In this document: positions 16,577 to 24,830 of the stretch, in pieces
How positions within the stretch are numbered: position 1 is the first letter of the stretch
How the letters are laid out: each line of letters opens with the position of its first letter
The notes under the pieces: model-generated
The model's input: only the letters and a program-made list of their open reading frames with translations
Told to the model about the DNA's origin: nothing
Databases searched by the model: none
Assembly (NCBI RefSeq): GCF_010093235.1
Contig: NZ_PDWP01000024.1
Coordinates: forward strand, 1 to 62,597
Direction of reading: 5' to 3'
DNA: 62,597 nucleotides
Source of the DNA: Pseudoxanthomonas suwonensis
GTDB lineage: Bacteria > Pseudomonadota > Gammaproteobacteria > Xanthomonadales > Xanthomonadaceae
Made by a program: the position numbers and the translations under genes

Positions 16577-18760
16577 ATGAAGAAGACCGGCCTTTCCCTC
16601 GCGCTCGCCGCCGCCCTCGGACTCGGCATGACCGCCTGCACCAGCACCGACGGCCCCGCCCCCGGCAATGCCGAGGCCGCCGCGGCCGCCGCGCTCCAGG
16701 GCAACCCGTTCGTGGTCCAGAGCGAACTGCCGCTGCAGTACCCGCACTTCGACCGGATCAAGGACGAGCACTTCGGCCCCGCGTTCGACGCCGGCATGGC
16801 CGAGCAGCTGAAGGAAATCGAAGCGATCGCCTCCAACAGCGAGGAGCCGAGCTTCGAGAACACCATCATCGCCCTGGAGAACAGCGGCCAGGTGCTCAAC
16901 CGCGCCCGCGCCGTGTTCTTCAACCTGGTCGGCACCGACACCAACGACGCGCGCAAGGCGATCCAGGCCGAGTACTCGCCGAAGTTCGCCGCCCACCGCG
17001 ACGCGATCATGCTCGACGGTGCCCTGTTCGCCCGGATCAAGGCGCTCTACGAGAAGCGCGACAGCCTGGGCCTGGACGCCGAGGGCGTGCGTCTGGTCGA
17101 GCGCTACTACACCGATTTCGTGCGTTCCGGCGCCAACCTGTCCGACACGGACAAGGCGCGCCTGAAGGAGATGAACGCCGAACTGGCCAAGCTCGGCACC
17201 CAGTTCGACCAGAACGTGCTCAACGAGGTCAACGCCTCGGCCGTGGTGTTCGACAGCGCCGAGGAGCTCGCCGGCTCCACCGAGGCCCAGATCGCAGCCG
17301 CCGCCGCGGAAGCGAAGAAGCGCGGCCTGGAAGGCAAGTACGTGGTGACCCTGCTCAACACGACCGGCCAGCCGCCACTGAGCTACCTGCAGAACCGCGA
17401 GGCCCGCCGCCGCATCCACGAAGCCTCGGTCAACCGCGGCGCCCGCGGCAACGAGTTCGACAACACCGCCATCGTGTCGCGCGTGATGAAGCTGCGCGCC
17501 GAGCGCGCCGCCCTGCTCGGCTACCCGAACCACGCCGCCTTCTCGCTGGAGCAGTCCACCGCCCGCACCCCGGAGGCGGTCAACGAGATGCTGGGCAAGC
17601 TGGCCCCGGCCGCCGTGGCCAACGCCAAGCGCGAGGCGGCCGAGCTGCAGAAGATGATCGACCGCGAGCAGGCCGCCAAGGGCGAGCCGAGCTTCAAGCT
17701 CGAGGCCTGGGACTGGGCCTACTACACCGAGAAGGTGCGCAAGGCCACCTACGACTTCGACGAGTCGCAGATCAAGCCGTACTTCGAGATGAAGAGCGTG
17801 CTGGAGAACGGCGTGTTCTTCGCCGCCAACAAGCTCTACGGCATCAGCTTCAAGGAGCGCACCGACCTGCCGAAGTACCACCCGGACACCTGGGTGTACG
17901 ACGTCCTCGACGCCGACGGCAGCCAGCTGGCGATCTTCATCTTCGACCCGTACGCGCGCGCCTCCAAGCGCGGCGGCGCCTGGATGAACTCGTACGTGTC
18001 GCAGTCCAAGCTGCGCGGCACCAAGCCGGTGGTGGCCAACCACCTCAACATCACCAAGCCGGCCAGCGGCCCGACCCTGCTGACCTGGGACGAGGTCACC
18101 ACCACCTTCCACGAGTTCGGCCACGCCCTGCACGGCATGTTCTCGGACGTGACCTATCCGTACTTCAGCGGCACCTCGGTCCCGCGCGACTTCGTCGAGT
18201 TCCCGTCGCAGGTCAACGAGATGTGGGCCGACTGGCCGGAAGTGCTGGCCAACTATGCCAGGCACCACGAGACCGGCGAGCCGATGCCGCAGGCGCTGCT
18301 GGACAAGGTCCAGGCCACCGCGACCTTCAACCAGGGCTTTGCCACCACCGAGTACCTGGGGGCGGCCATGCTCGACCAGCGCTGGCACCAGGTCGGCGCC
18401 GACAAGCTGCCGGAAGCCGATGGCGTGATGAAGTTCGAGGCCGACGCGCTGGCCGCCGACGGCATCGCCTACGCGCCGGTGCCGCCGCGCTACCGCACCC
18501 CGTACTTCAGCCACATCATGGGCGGCTACTCGGCCGGCTACTACGCCTACATCTGGTCGGAGGTGCTGGACGCCAACACACAGGAGTGGATGCGCCAGCA
18601 CGGCGGCCTGAAGCGCGAGAACGGCGACCACTTCCGCGCCACCCTGCTGTCGCGCGGCGGCACCCGCGAGGCGCTGGACCTGTTCCGCGACTTCGCCGGG
18701 CACGAGCCGCGGATCGAACCGCTGCTCAAGAAGCGCGGCCTGGACAAGGCCGGCCGCTGA
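16577..18760 (+). CDS. dcp: M3 family oligopeptidase (Dcp-like), lipoprotein
   Basis: A 727-residue zinc metallopeptidase. Dcp removes dipeptides from the C-termini of oligopeptides, and related M3 enzymes cut short peptides internally. The zinc site is HEFGHALHG (His512, Glu513, His516), with the third ligand expected in the downstream helix near EFPSQVNEMW. The N-terminus MKKTGLSLALAAALGLGMTAC is a lipoprotein signal, placing the enzyme in the periplasm, as in other xanthomonads (E. coli Dcp is cytoplasmic). The in-frame extension back to 15944 overlaps fpr and is spurious. A strong terminator follows. Confidence 0.9.
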   Translation: MKKTGLSLALAAALGLGMTACTSTDGPAPGNAEAAAAAALQGNPFVVQSELPLQYPHFDRIKDEHFGPAFDAGMAEQLKEIEAIASNSEEPSFENTIIALENSGQVLNRARAVFFNLVGTDTNDARKAIQAEYSPKFAAHRDAIMLDGALFARIKALYEKRDSLGLDAEGVRLVERYYTDFVRSGANLSDTDKARLKEMNAELAKLGTQFDQNVLNEVNASAVVFDSAEELAGSTEAQIAAAAAEAKKRGLEGKYVVTLLNTTGQPPLSYLQNREARRRIHEASVNRGARGNEFDNTAIVSRVMKLRAERAALLGYPNHAAFSLEQSTARTPEAVNEMLGKLAPAAVANAKREAAELQKMIDREQAAKGEPSFKLEAWDWAYYTEKVRKATYDFDESQIKPYFEMKSVLENGVFFAANKLYGISFKERTDLPKYHPDTWVYDVLDADGSQLAIFIFDPYARASKRGGAWMNSYVSQSKLRGTKPVVANHLNITKPASGPTLLTWDEVTTTFHEFGHALHGMFSDVTYPYFSGTSVPRDFVEFPSQVNEMWADWPEVLANYARHHETGEPMPQALLDKVQATATFNQGFATTEYLGAAMLDQRWHQVGADKLPEADGVMKFEADALAADGIAYAPVPPRYRTPYFSHIMGGYSAGYYAYIWSEVLDANTQEWMRQHGGLKRENGDHFRATLLSRGGTREALDLFRDFAGHEPRIEPLLKKRGLDKAGR

Positions 18761-18768
18761 GGTCCACG

Positions 18769-18799
18769 AAGACGCCACCTCCGGGTGGCGTCTTTCTTT
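18769..18799 (+). terminator. rho-independent terminator after the M3 peptidase
   Basis: The 11-bp stem AAGACGCCACC / GGTGGCGTCTT has a TCCG loop and a following TCTTT tract. Confidence 0.9.
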
Positions 18800-18914
18800 G
18801 CCCCCGGGTTTTCCACAGGCGGTGTGGATGAACCTTGAACGAAGCTGTGGATAATCGCCGGCGCGCCAGCAGTGGCGGGGGTGTCAAGAGGAGTGGCGAA
18901 TTTTTCGCCACCGC

Positions 18915-20036
18915 TCAGCGCGGTACCCCCACGCCCCCCGGCACGCCCTCCGGCGACATCAGGACCTGCCACAGCTGGGCGCGGCGGCTGCGGAAGCTGG
19001 CCATCGACCCGGCCAGGTAGAACCGCCACATGCGCCGGAAGCGCTCGTCGTAGCGCGCGTCCAGCCGGTCCCACGCGGCCTCGATGTTGCTCCGCCAGGC
19101 CTGCAGGGTCCGGTCGTAGTCGGGGCCGAAGTTGTGCCAGTCCTCGAGGACGAACAGGCCCTCGCTGGCGCGGGCAATCTGCGCGGCCGACGGCAGCATC
19201 GAGTTGGGGAAGATGTAGCGCGCGATCCACGGATCGGTGCGCCGAACCGAGACGTTGCTGCCGATGGTGTGCAGCAGGAACAGGCCGTGCGGCGGCAGGC
19301 AGCGGCGCACCACCTGGAAGTACTCGCGGTAGTTGCGCACGCCCACGTGCTCGAACATGCCGATGGAGAACACCGCGTCGAAGCGCTCGTCCAGGTCGCG
19401 ATAGTCCTGCAGGCGGATGTCGACCGGCAGGCCCGCGCACAGCTGGCGCGCATAGGTGGCCTGCTCGGCCGAGATGGTCACGCCCACCCCGGACACGCCG
19501 TAGCGCTCGGCGGCATACTTCAGCGCCTCGCCCCAGCCGCAACCGATGTCCAGCACGCGCATGCCCGGCTCCAGCTGCAGCTTGCGGCATACCAGGTCGA
19601 GCTTGGCTTCCTGGGCGGCGTCGAGGTCGGCGGCATCGCGCCAGTAGCCGCAGCTGTAGACCAGGCGCCTGCCCAGCATCGCCGCGTACAGGTCGTTGCC
19701 CAGGTCGTAGTGGCGGCGCCCTACTTCGCCGCTGCGGCTGCGGGTCTGCGGATTGGTCAGGCGCGCGACCAGCACGTCGCGCAGTTCGGCCAGGCCATGC
19801 ACCCGCTCGCCCAGGCGCGCCTCGATCAGCCGCAGCAGCAGGCCATCCAGCGAGCCGGTGTCCCACCAGCCGTCCATGTACGACTCGCCCAGTCCCAGCG
19901 AGCCCTGCGCCAGCAGGCGCGTCCACAACCGCTCATCGCGAGGCTGCAGGTCCCATTCGCGATCGCCACCGATCCTCACGTCGGCTTCGGCGAGCAGCGC
20001 TTCGACCCGACGCCTGGCGAGGAATCCCTGCCCCAT
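18915..20036 (-). CDS. cfa: cyclopropane-fatty-acyl-phospholipid synthase
   Basis: A 373-residue SAM-dependent enzyme that adds a methylene bridge across cis double bonds of membrane phospholipid acyl chains, usually in stationary phase or acid stress. It shows an N-terminal lipid-binding region (GESYMDGWWDT), the SAM motif VLDIGCGWGEALKYAA, the active-site MFEHVG, and the C-terminal FYLAGSMASFRSR block. The ATG at 20036 is fixed by AGGAGG six bases upstream. It follows the RsiV-like lipoprotein gene by 10 nt, so the two are probably co-transcribed. Confidence 0.93.
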   Translation of the reverse strand: MGQGFLARRRVEALLAEADVRIGGDREWDLQPRDERLWTRLLAQGSLGLGESYMDGWWDTGSLDGLLLRLIEARLGERVHGLAELRDVLVARLTNPQTRSRSGEVGRRHYDLGNDLYAAMLGRRLVYSCGYWRDAADLDAAQEAKLDLVCRKLQLEPGMRVLDIGCGWGEALKYAAERYGVSGVGVTISAEQATYARQLCAGLPVDIRLQDYRDLDERFDAVFSIGMFEHVGVRNYREYFQVVRRCLPPHGLFLLHTIGSNVSVRRTDPWIARYIFPNSMLPSAAQIARASEGLFVLEDWHNFGPDYDRTLQAWRSNIEAAWDRLDARYDERFRRMWRFYLAGSMASFRSRRAQLWQVLMSPEGVPGGVGVPR

Positions 20037-20046
20037 CAGCGTCCTC

Positions 20047-20868
20047 CTACTGCGCGAACAGCGTCCGGTACTCCCCGGCCACGTACGGCAACAGCTTCGC
20101 GGCCGGCACCTCCGCATACTGTACCCCGTCGGCGTAGGGTCCGACCTGGTAGGGCGGGAACACGAAGCGCAGCCCGGCAATCCGCCCGTCTGCTGCTGGC
20201 ACCGGCTCGAACTGGGCGAAGTTGCCCGGGTCCGCCTCCGTGCCCTCGTCGATCATGCGCAACGCCGAATCCAGCAGGCTCTTGCGCTCCTGCGGCGTCA
20301 GCGAGCCGTCGATGGCCCGGACCTGGGCCGCCGCGGCCAACTGTTCGCTCACCTCGCGTGCCACCGCCTCCCAGCCGCCCGGCACGGTGATCAGCCGTTC
20401 CGCCGTCAGCATCTCTCCCCGCTCCGGCAGCCACACGAAGCGCGCGACCAGCGGCTGCCCGTGCGCGCCTCCGGTATAGACGCTGCCATCGGCGGCTACC
20501 GCCACCACCCTGGGGGTCTGCATCAGCAGCCGGAAGCCCAGCGAAAGGTCGTACGGGGCCGTCGGCGGCCCTTCCAGCGCCTCGACCGCGCCCATCAGCT
20601 CCGCGCGTGCGGACTGCGCATACGCGTACAGCGCTTCGGCCAGCCCCGGATAGGCGGAAACGCCGGGCGGGTAGCTGATGCCGATGACGTAACGCGGGTC
20701 GCGTTCGATCACGTCATCGAGCGTCACCGGCGCGGGCTCCGGCTCGGCGCTGGTCGCCGGGACCTCGCCTGCGTCCACGTCCGGCGAGGCGGGCGCGCTT
20801 CCGTCGCGGCAGGCCGCGAGCGCGAGGAGCACGAAGGGCAGGACGGTCCGGGTCCGCATACAGCTCAT
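20047..20868 (-). CDS. DUF3298/RsiV-like lipoprotein
   Basis: A 273-residue secreted lipoprotein (lipobox LALAAC) matching the DUF4163/DUF3298 architecture, as in the extracellular part of the anti-sigma factor RsiV. The YTGGAHG turn and the C-terminal FPPYQVGPYADG motif are the hallmark blocks. RsiV binds lysozyme, but this protein has no cytoplasmic anti-sigma domain and no sigma factor is adjacent, so an anti-sigma role is not supported. It is the first gene of a probable two-gene unit with cfa. Function unknown, probably envelope-related. Confidence 0.75.
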   Translation of the reverse strand: MSCMRTRTVLPFVLLALAACRDGSAPASPDVDAGEVPATSAEPEPAPVTLDDVIERDPRYVIGISYPPGVSAYPGLAEALYAYAQSARAELMGAVEALEGPPTAPYDLSLGFRLLMQTPRVVAVAADGSVYTGGAHGQPLVARFVWLPERGEMLTAERLITVPGGWEAVAREVSEQLAAAAQVRAIDGSLTPQERKSLLDSALRMIDEGTEADPGNFAQFEPVPAADGRIAGLRFVFPPYQVGPYADGVQYAEVPAAKLLPYVAGEYRTLFAQ

Positions 20869-20916
20869 GTCGTCGTTATTCCCTGTTGGGCGCCGCTGGC
20901 GCCCGCTGTCGATGCC

Positions 20917-21210
20917 TCAATCCGCGAGCGTGGTGGCGAACTCGGGATGGCGGGCCACCCAGGCGGCGGCGTAGGAACAGGCCGGCACGACGCGCAGACC
21001 GGTATCGCGCGCATGCTCGAAGGCCGCGCGGACGAGCTGGCCGGCTATGCCGCGGCCTCCGATCGCCTCGGGCACCCGGGTGTGTTCGATCACCATCCGC
21101 CCGCGCTCCAGCGCGTAGACCAGCTCCGCCACCTCGCCGTCCTGCTCGACCAGGAAGCGCAGCGCATCGGGTTCGTGGCGGATCTGGGAGCTGGAAGCTT
21201 CGGGGGACAT
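20917..21210 (-). CDS. small GNAT-like acetyltransferase (YjdJ/COG2388 type)
   Basis: A 97-residue mini-GNAT protein. The core reads ALERGRMVIEHTRVPEAIGGRGIAG followed by LVRAAFEHARDTGLRVVPACSYAAAWVARHPEF, typical of the YjdJ family with its abbreviated acetyl-CoA site (GGRGIAG). Substrates of this family are unknown. MSPEASSS at 21210 was chosen over the upstream ATG because conservation starts after it. Confidence 0.8.
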   Translation of the reverse strand: MSPEASSSQIRHEPDALRFLVEQDGEVAELVYALERGRMVIEHTRVPEAIGGRGIAGQLVRAAFEHARDTGLRVVPACSYAAAWVARHPEFATTLAD

Positions 21211-21337
21211 CGCTGCAGTCGACGGTGGGACCCGTTCATTTTCCCGTCCGCCATGCAAGCCCGCGTGATGGCTACTTGCATATGCATCGATACTGGGCTT
21301 TCATTCAGCCATGTGAAGGGTTCCTCACAGGTACCTC

Positions 21338-21544
21338 ATGGGTATACCGCAGCAGCGACCAAAGGATTCGCCGGAAGACTGGAACCAGGACGAGGCATCC
21401 CTCCTCGAAGGTCTCTACCAGATGGCCGTCGAGGGGCGGGTGGAAACCTCCGAATGCCAGCAGCTGGCCACTGATGTCTACAGCCGGCTCGAGGCCAGCT
21501 ACGCCGACCCCTCCGCCGCCCCGGACGCGGCGACGGAGGCCTAG
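21338..21544 (+). CDS. hypothetical 68-residue acidic protein
   Basis: A small, soluble, acidic protein with a helical centre (DEASLLEGLYQMAVEGRVETSECQQLATDVYSRLEASY) and an Ala/Pro tail. I do not recognise the family. Codon use is ordinary for the neighbourhood. The ATG at 21338 has only a weak Shine-Dalgarno-like sequence (AGGTACCTC). It converges on the histone-like gene with a 9-nt gap. Confidence 0.55.
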   Translation: MGIPQQRPKDSPEDWNQDEASLLEGLYQMAVEGRVETSECQQLATDVYSRLEASYADPSAAPDAATEA

Positions 21545-21552
21545 CCGCCACG

Positions 21553-22452
21553 TCAGCGCTGGTCGCGCCGGCGCTGGTTCCGGCGATCCTGGATGCTGGC
21601 GCTGCCCTGTATCGCCTTGGCGCGGGTTTCGCCGAGGTGCAGTTCATTCTGCTTGGCCACCACCTCGGGGGAGCCGGAGGGCACCGGCACCGGGGCTGCG
21701 CCGGCCTGGCCCTCGAGGAGACGCCACGCCGGGACCTGGCGGGCCTGTTCGTTGTGCGCATCCAGCAGTTCCCGCGTCCGCTGCAGCGCCTCTTCGGGCG
21801 TGGGTTTGCGGGGCCGCCTGGCCCTGGCTCCATTGCCCTTGCGGGCAGATCCGCTGGAGGCGGAGCGGTTGCCGCCCGTTGCGACGGCCCTCCCCTGGCC
21901 GGCCGATGTCCGGGCAGCACCTGCCTTGCCGGAGCCGGCCTTCCTGGCCCCCGTCCTGCTGGTGGCGACCTTCTTGCTGGCAGCCTTGCTGGAAGCCGTC
22001 CTGGTGACGGTCTTCTTCGCAGCAGTGGCCTTCTTCGCAGTGGCCTTCTTCGCAGTGGCCTTTTTCGCGGCCGCCTTCCTTGCAGTGGCCTTCCTTGCGC
22101 CAGTCTTCTTTGCGGCGGGCTTCTTCGCCACCGCCTTCCTGGCCGCGGGCCTCTTCGCGACCTTCTTCGCGGCCGTATTCCGTGCGGGCGACTTGCGTGC
22201 AGCAGAGGCGGCCTTCTTCGCCGGCGCGGCGGCCTTCTTTGCCGCGCCCCTGGCGGCGGCTTTCGCGGGGGCAGTCTTCTTCGTTACTGACTTGCTGGCG
22301 GTCGTCTTCTTCGTAGCCGCCGGCTTGCGCTTGCGCCCCGGCTCCTCGCTGGCCGCCGACGCGGAACGGCTGGCGGACTTCTTCGTGGCGCCGCGGCGCG
22401 AATCCCTGGTGCCGGCCGCTGCGGTGGACTTGCGGGCTGCTCGTGTCGCCAT
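21553..22452 (-). CDS. Lys/Ala-rich histone H1-like protein
   Basis: A 299-residue highly basic protein whose first 200 residues are Lys-Ala-Thr repeats of the AKKATAKKATA kind, like the histone H1 C-terminal tail and AlgP/AlgR3 of pseudomonads. It probably binds DNA or RNA non-specifically. A distinct, more conserved C-terminal block (about residues 215-299; KPTPEEALQRTRELLDAHNEQA, then KQNELHLGETRAKAIQGS) is not repetitive and may be a separate folded or interaction module. The start at 22452 has GGAGG upstream. The repeats make length variation between strains likely. Confidence 0.8.
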   Translation of the reverse strand: MATRAARKSTAAAGTRDSRRGATKKSASRSASAASEEPGRKRKPAATKKTTASKSVTKKTAPAKAAARGAAKKAAAPAKKAASAARKSPARNTAAKKVAKRPAARKAVAKKPAAKKTGARKATARKAAAKKATAKKATAKKATAAKKTVTRTASSKAASKKVATSRTGARKAGSGKAGAARTSAGQGRAVATGGNRSASSGSARKGNGARARRPRKPTPEEALQRTRELLDAHNEQARQVPAWRLLEGQAGAAPVPVPSGSPEVVAKQNELHLGETRAKAIQGSASIQDRRNQRRRDQR

Positions 22453-22520
22453 GGAGGCCTCCGTCGCTGGGTGACGGAGGCAGGCTGGCACGACCGGCAT
22501 TCAGGACAGGTGATCCCGCC

Positions 22521-23138
22521 TCACATGAAACGCGGATTGAGCAGCTGCTGCCAGAACACCTGCAGCACGCGCGGCGCCATCGCCACCATGAACAGCACGC
22601 CGTACGCCGCGCCGGCCAGGTGCGCGCTGTGGTTGACGTTGTCGCCGCCGCGACGGTCCATCCAGATGCTGTAACCGACGTAGAACACCGCGTAGAGGAT
22701 CGCCGGCGCGGGAATGAAGAACACGAAGATGCGCGACCACGGCGAGACCATGATGAAGGCGAACAGCACCGCCGACACGGCGCCGGATGCGCCGAGGCTG
22801 AAGTAGCGCGGATTGCCCTGGTTCTTCAGGTAGCTGGGCAGGATCGCCACAACGATCGCCGACAGGTAGAACAGCAAGAAGGTCACCCGACTGCCGGTGA
22901 TGTCCGCCATTTCTTGCTCGATCAGGCCACCGAAGAAGAACAGCGTGACCATGTTGAACAGCAGGTGCGGGACGTCCGCGTGCAGGAAGCCGTGGGTCAG
23001 CAGCCGCCAATACTCGCGCTGGCGGGCGATCGCCAGCGGCCACAGGATCAGCCGGTCGACGAGGCGGCGGTCGTTGAAGGCCCGCCAGGACACCAGGACG
23101 GTCACGGCGATAAGGGCCAGGGTCACGGGTTGCAGCAT
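22521..23138 (-). CDS. rhomboid family intramembrane serine protease
   Basis: A 205-residue six-helix membrane protein of peptidase family S54. The catalytic Ser lies in LGASGAVSAVLF and the catalytic His in NHSAHLAGAAYG. The upstream HxxxN feature is HLLFNM. Rhomboids cut single-pass membrane proteins within the bilayer. It starts 9 nt after the POT transporter, so the two are probably one transcript. Confidence 0.9.
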   Translation of the reverse strand: MLQPVTLALIAVTVLVSWRAFNDRRLVDRLILWPLAIARQREYWRLLTHGFLHADVPHLLFNMVTLFFFGGLIEQEMADITGSRVTFLLFYLSAIVVAILPSYLKNQGNPRYFSLGASGAVSAVLFAFIMVSPWSRIFVFFIPAPAILYAVFYVGYSIWMDRRGGDNVNHSAHLAGAAYGVLFMVAMAPRVLQVFWQQLLNPRFM

Positions 23139-23147
23139 TGGGGATCC

Positions 23148-24707
23148 TCAGGCGGCGCGGTAGTTGTCGACCATGCGGTAACTGCGCGCATACATGCCGA
23201 ATGCCAGGGCGGCGACCAGGGCGAAGACGGCGAAGAAGAACATCTGGAAGGCCGTGGTGCTGAGGCCGGTCGTGGCGATGTTGCCGGTGACCGTGTCGTT
23301 GCGGATGGCGGCGTTGGCCAGCAGCACCCACAGGTTGCCGATGGTGGTGGTCAGGTTCCAGAAGCTCATGACCACGCCTTTCATCGCCGCCGGTGCCTGG
23401 CTGTAGGCGAACTCCAGGCCGGTGGCCGAGACCAGCACCTCGCCGAAGGTCAGCAGCGCGTACGGCAGCACCTGCCAGACGATGGACATCGGCTCGCCGC
23501 CATCCATCACCACCTGGATGCCACCAATCACGATCCAGGCCAGGCCGCTGAAGGCGATGCCCGCCGTCATCCGGCGCAGCGCGGTGGGCTCCCAGCCGAA
23601 GCGGCGCAGTGCCGGGTACAGGACCAGGTTGTTGAACGGGATCAGGATCATCACCAGGGCCGGGTTCAGCGCCTGCATCTGCGAGGACACGAACCACTCC
23701 GGCTTGGTCATCTCGTTGCCCTGGATCACCCAGGTCGAGGCCTTCTGGTCGAACAGCGAGAAGAAAGGGGTGGTCAGGGCGAAGATCACCAGCACGCGCA
23801 GGACCGAACGCGCGCCGTCCACGGCCTCGTCCGGATGCACGCCACGGGCACGCTCCAGCTGCATCCAGGCGCCTCCGCCGACGCCTGCCAGCAGCACCAC
23901 CAGCGCCACGCAGAACGCGATCACGAAGCCCATCGAGGGCACCAGGCCGAACGAGGCCGCCGCCAGCGCCACGCCGATCCAGGCCAGCCACAGGCCGGCC
24001 CTGCCCTGCCCCGGCGCCTGCGCCAGCAGCGCGGTTCGGATGACCCGCGAGAAGGCATGCGGATCCACCACCCGCTGCGGCGGCACCAGCACGTAGCGCT
24101 TGCGGCCCAGCCAGAAGACCAGGGTCGCCACGAACATCAGCAGCCCGGGGATGCCGAATGCGACGGAGGGCCCGAAGTTCTTCAGGAACAGCGGCATCAG
24201 CAGCGAGGCGAACAGCGAGCCGAAGTTGATGATCCAGTAGAAGGCATCGAACACGACCCGCGCCAGGTGCTTGTTCGACCTGTCGAACTGGTCGCCCATG
24301 AACGAGGCCACCAGCGGCTTGATGCCGCCGGCACCCAGTGCGATCAGGCCGAGGCCGGTAAAGAAGCCGGCGCGGTTGTCCTCGAACAGCGCCAGGCAGG
24401 CATGGCCGGCGCAATACACCAGGGAGAACCAGAGGATCGTGTTGTACTTGCCGAAGAAGCGGTCGGACAGCCAGCCGCCCAGCAGCGGGAAGAAGTACAC
24501 CCCGATCATGAAGCTGTGCATCAGGTCCTTGGCGGCCAGCGCGCGCTCCTGCCCCGCCATGATGTGCTGCAGCAGGGTCGAGGTGATCAGGAACTGCACC
24601 AGGATGTTGCGCATCCCGTAGAAGCTGAAACGCTCGCAGGCCTCGTTGCCGATGATGAAGGGGATCTGTCGGGGCATGCGCCCCTGGCCGGCGGTGGTCG
24701 TGCTCAT
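23148..24707 (-). CDS. POT/PTR2 family proton-coupled oligopeptide transporter
   Basis: A 519-residue major-facilitator protein with about 14 membrane segments. The family signatures are NEACERFSFYGMRNIL (the ExxER motif of the first helix) and GAGGIKPLVASFMGDQF. It should import di- and tripeptides with protons across the inner membrane. It is the first gene of a likely two-gene unit with the rhomboid gene and is transcribed divergently from a secreted M14 carboxypeptidase, which fits a peptide-scavenging neighbourhood (inference). Confidence 0.92.
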   Translation of the reverse strand: MSTTTAGQGRMPRQIPFIIGNEACERFSFYGMRNILVQFLITSTLLQHIMAGQERALAAKDLMHSFMIGVYFFPLLGGWLSDRFFGKYNTILWFSLVYCAGHACLALFEDNRAGFFTGLGLIALGAGGIKPLVASFMGDQFDRSNKHLARVVFDAFYWIINFGSLFASLLMPLFLKNFGPSVAFGIPGLLMFVATLVFWLGRKRYVLVPPQRVVDPHAFSRVIRTALLAQAPGQGRAGLWLAWIGVALAAASFGLVPSMGFVIAFCVALVVLLAGVGGGAWMQLERARGVHPDEAVDGARSVLRVLVIFALTTPFFSLFDQKASTWVIQGNEMTKPEWFVSSQMQALNPALVMILIPFNNLVLYPALRRFGWEPTALRRMTAGIAFSGLAWIVIGGIQVVMDGGEPMSIVWQVLPYALLTFGEVLVSATGLEFAYSQAPAAMKGVVMSFWNLTTTIGNLWVLLANAAIRNDTVTGNIATTGLSTTAFQMFFFAVFALVAALAFGMYARSYRMVDNYRAA

Positions 24708-24830
24708 CCCGGGTACCGTCGCAAAAGAAACGGAGGGTACCTGATCCCGGCCCGCCGCCGGTACCCGAGGGGCCGCTGCCGCGACGGGGCGCCGCTGGCA
24801 TCATGTCCGTTTTCCGTCCTGGCCCGATCG

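Noticed and set aside
22443-24830. Long open frame on the plus strand ahead of the M14 peptidase
   Set aside because: It is antisense to the rhomboid, POT and histone-like genes, which have clear families. Only the part from 24831 has a signal peptide and zinc motif.
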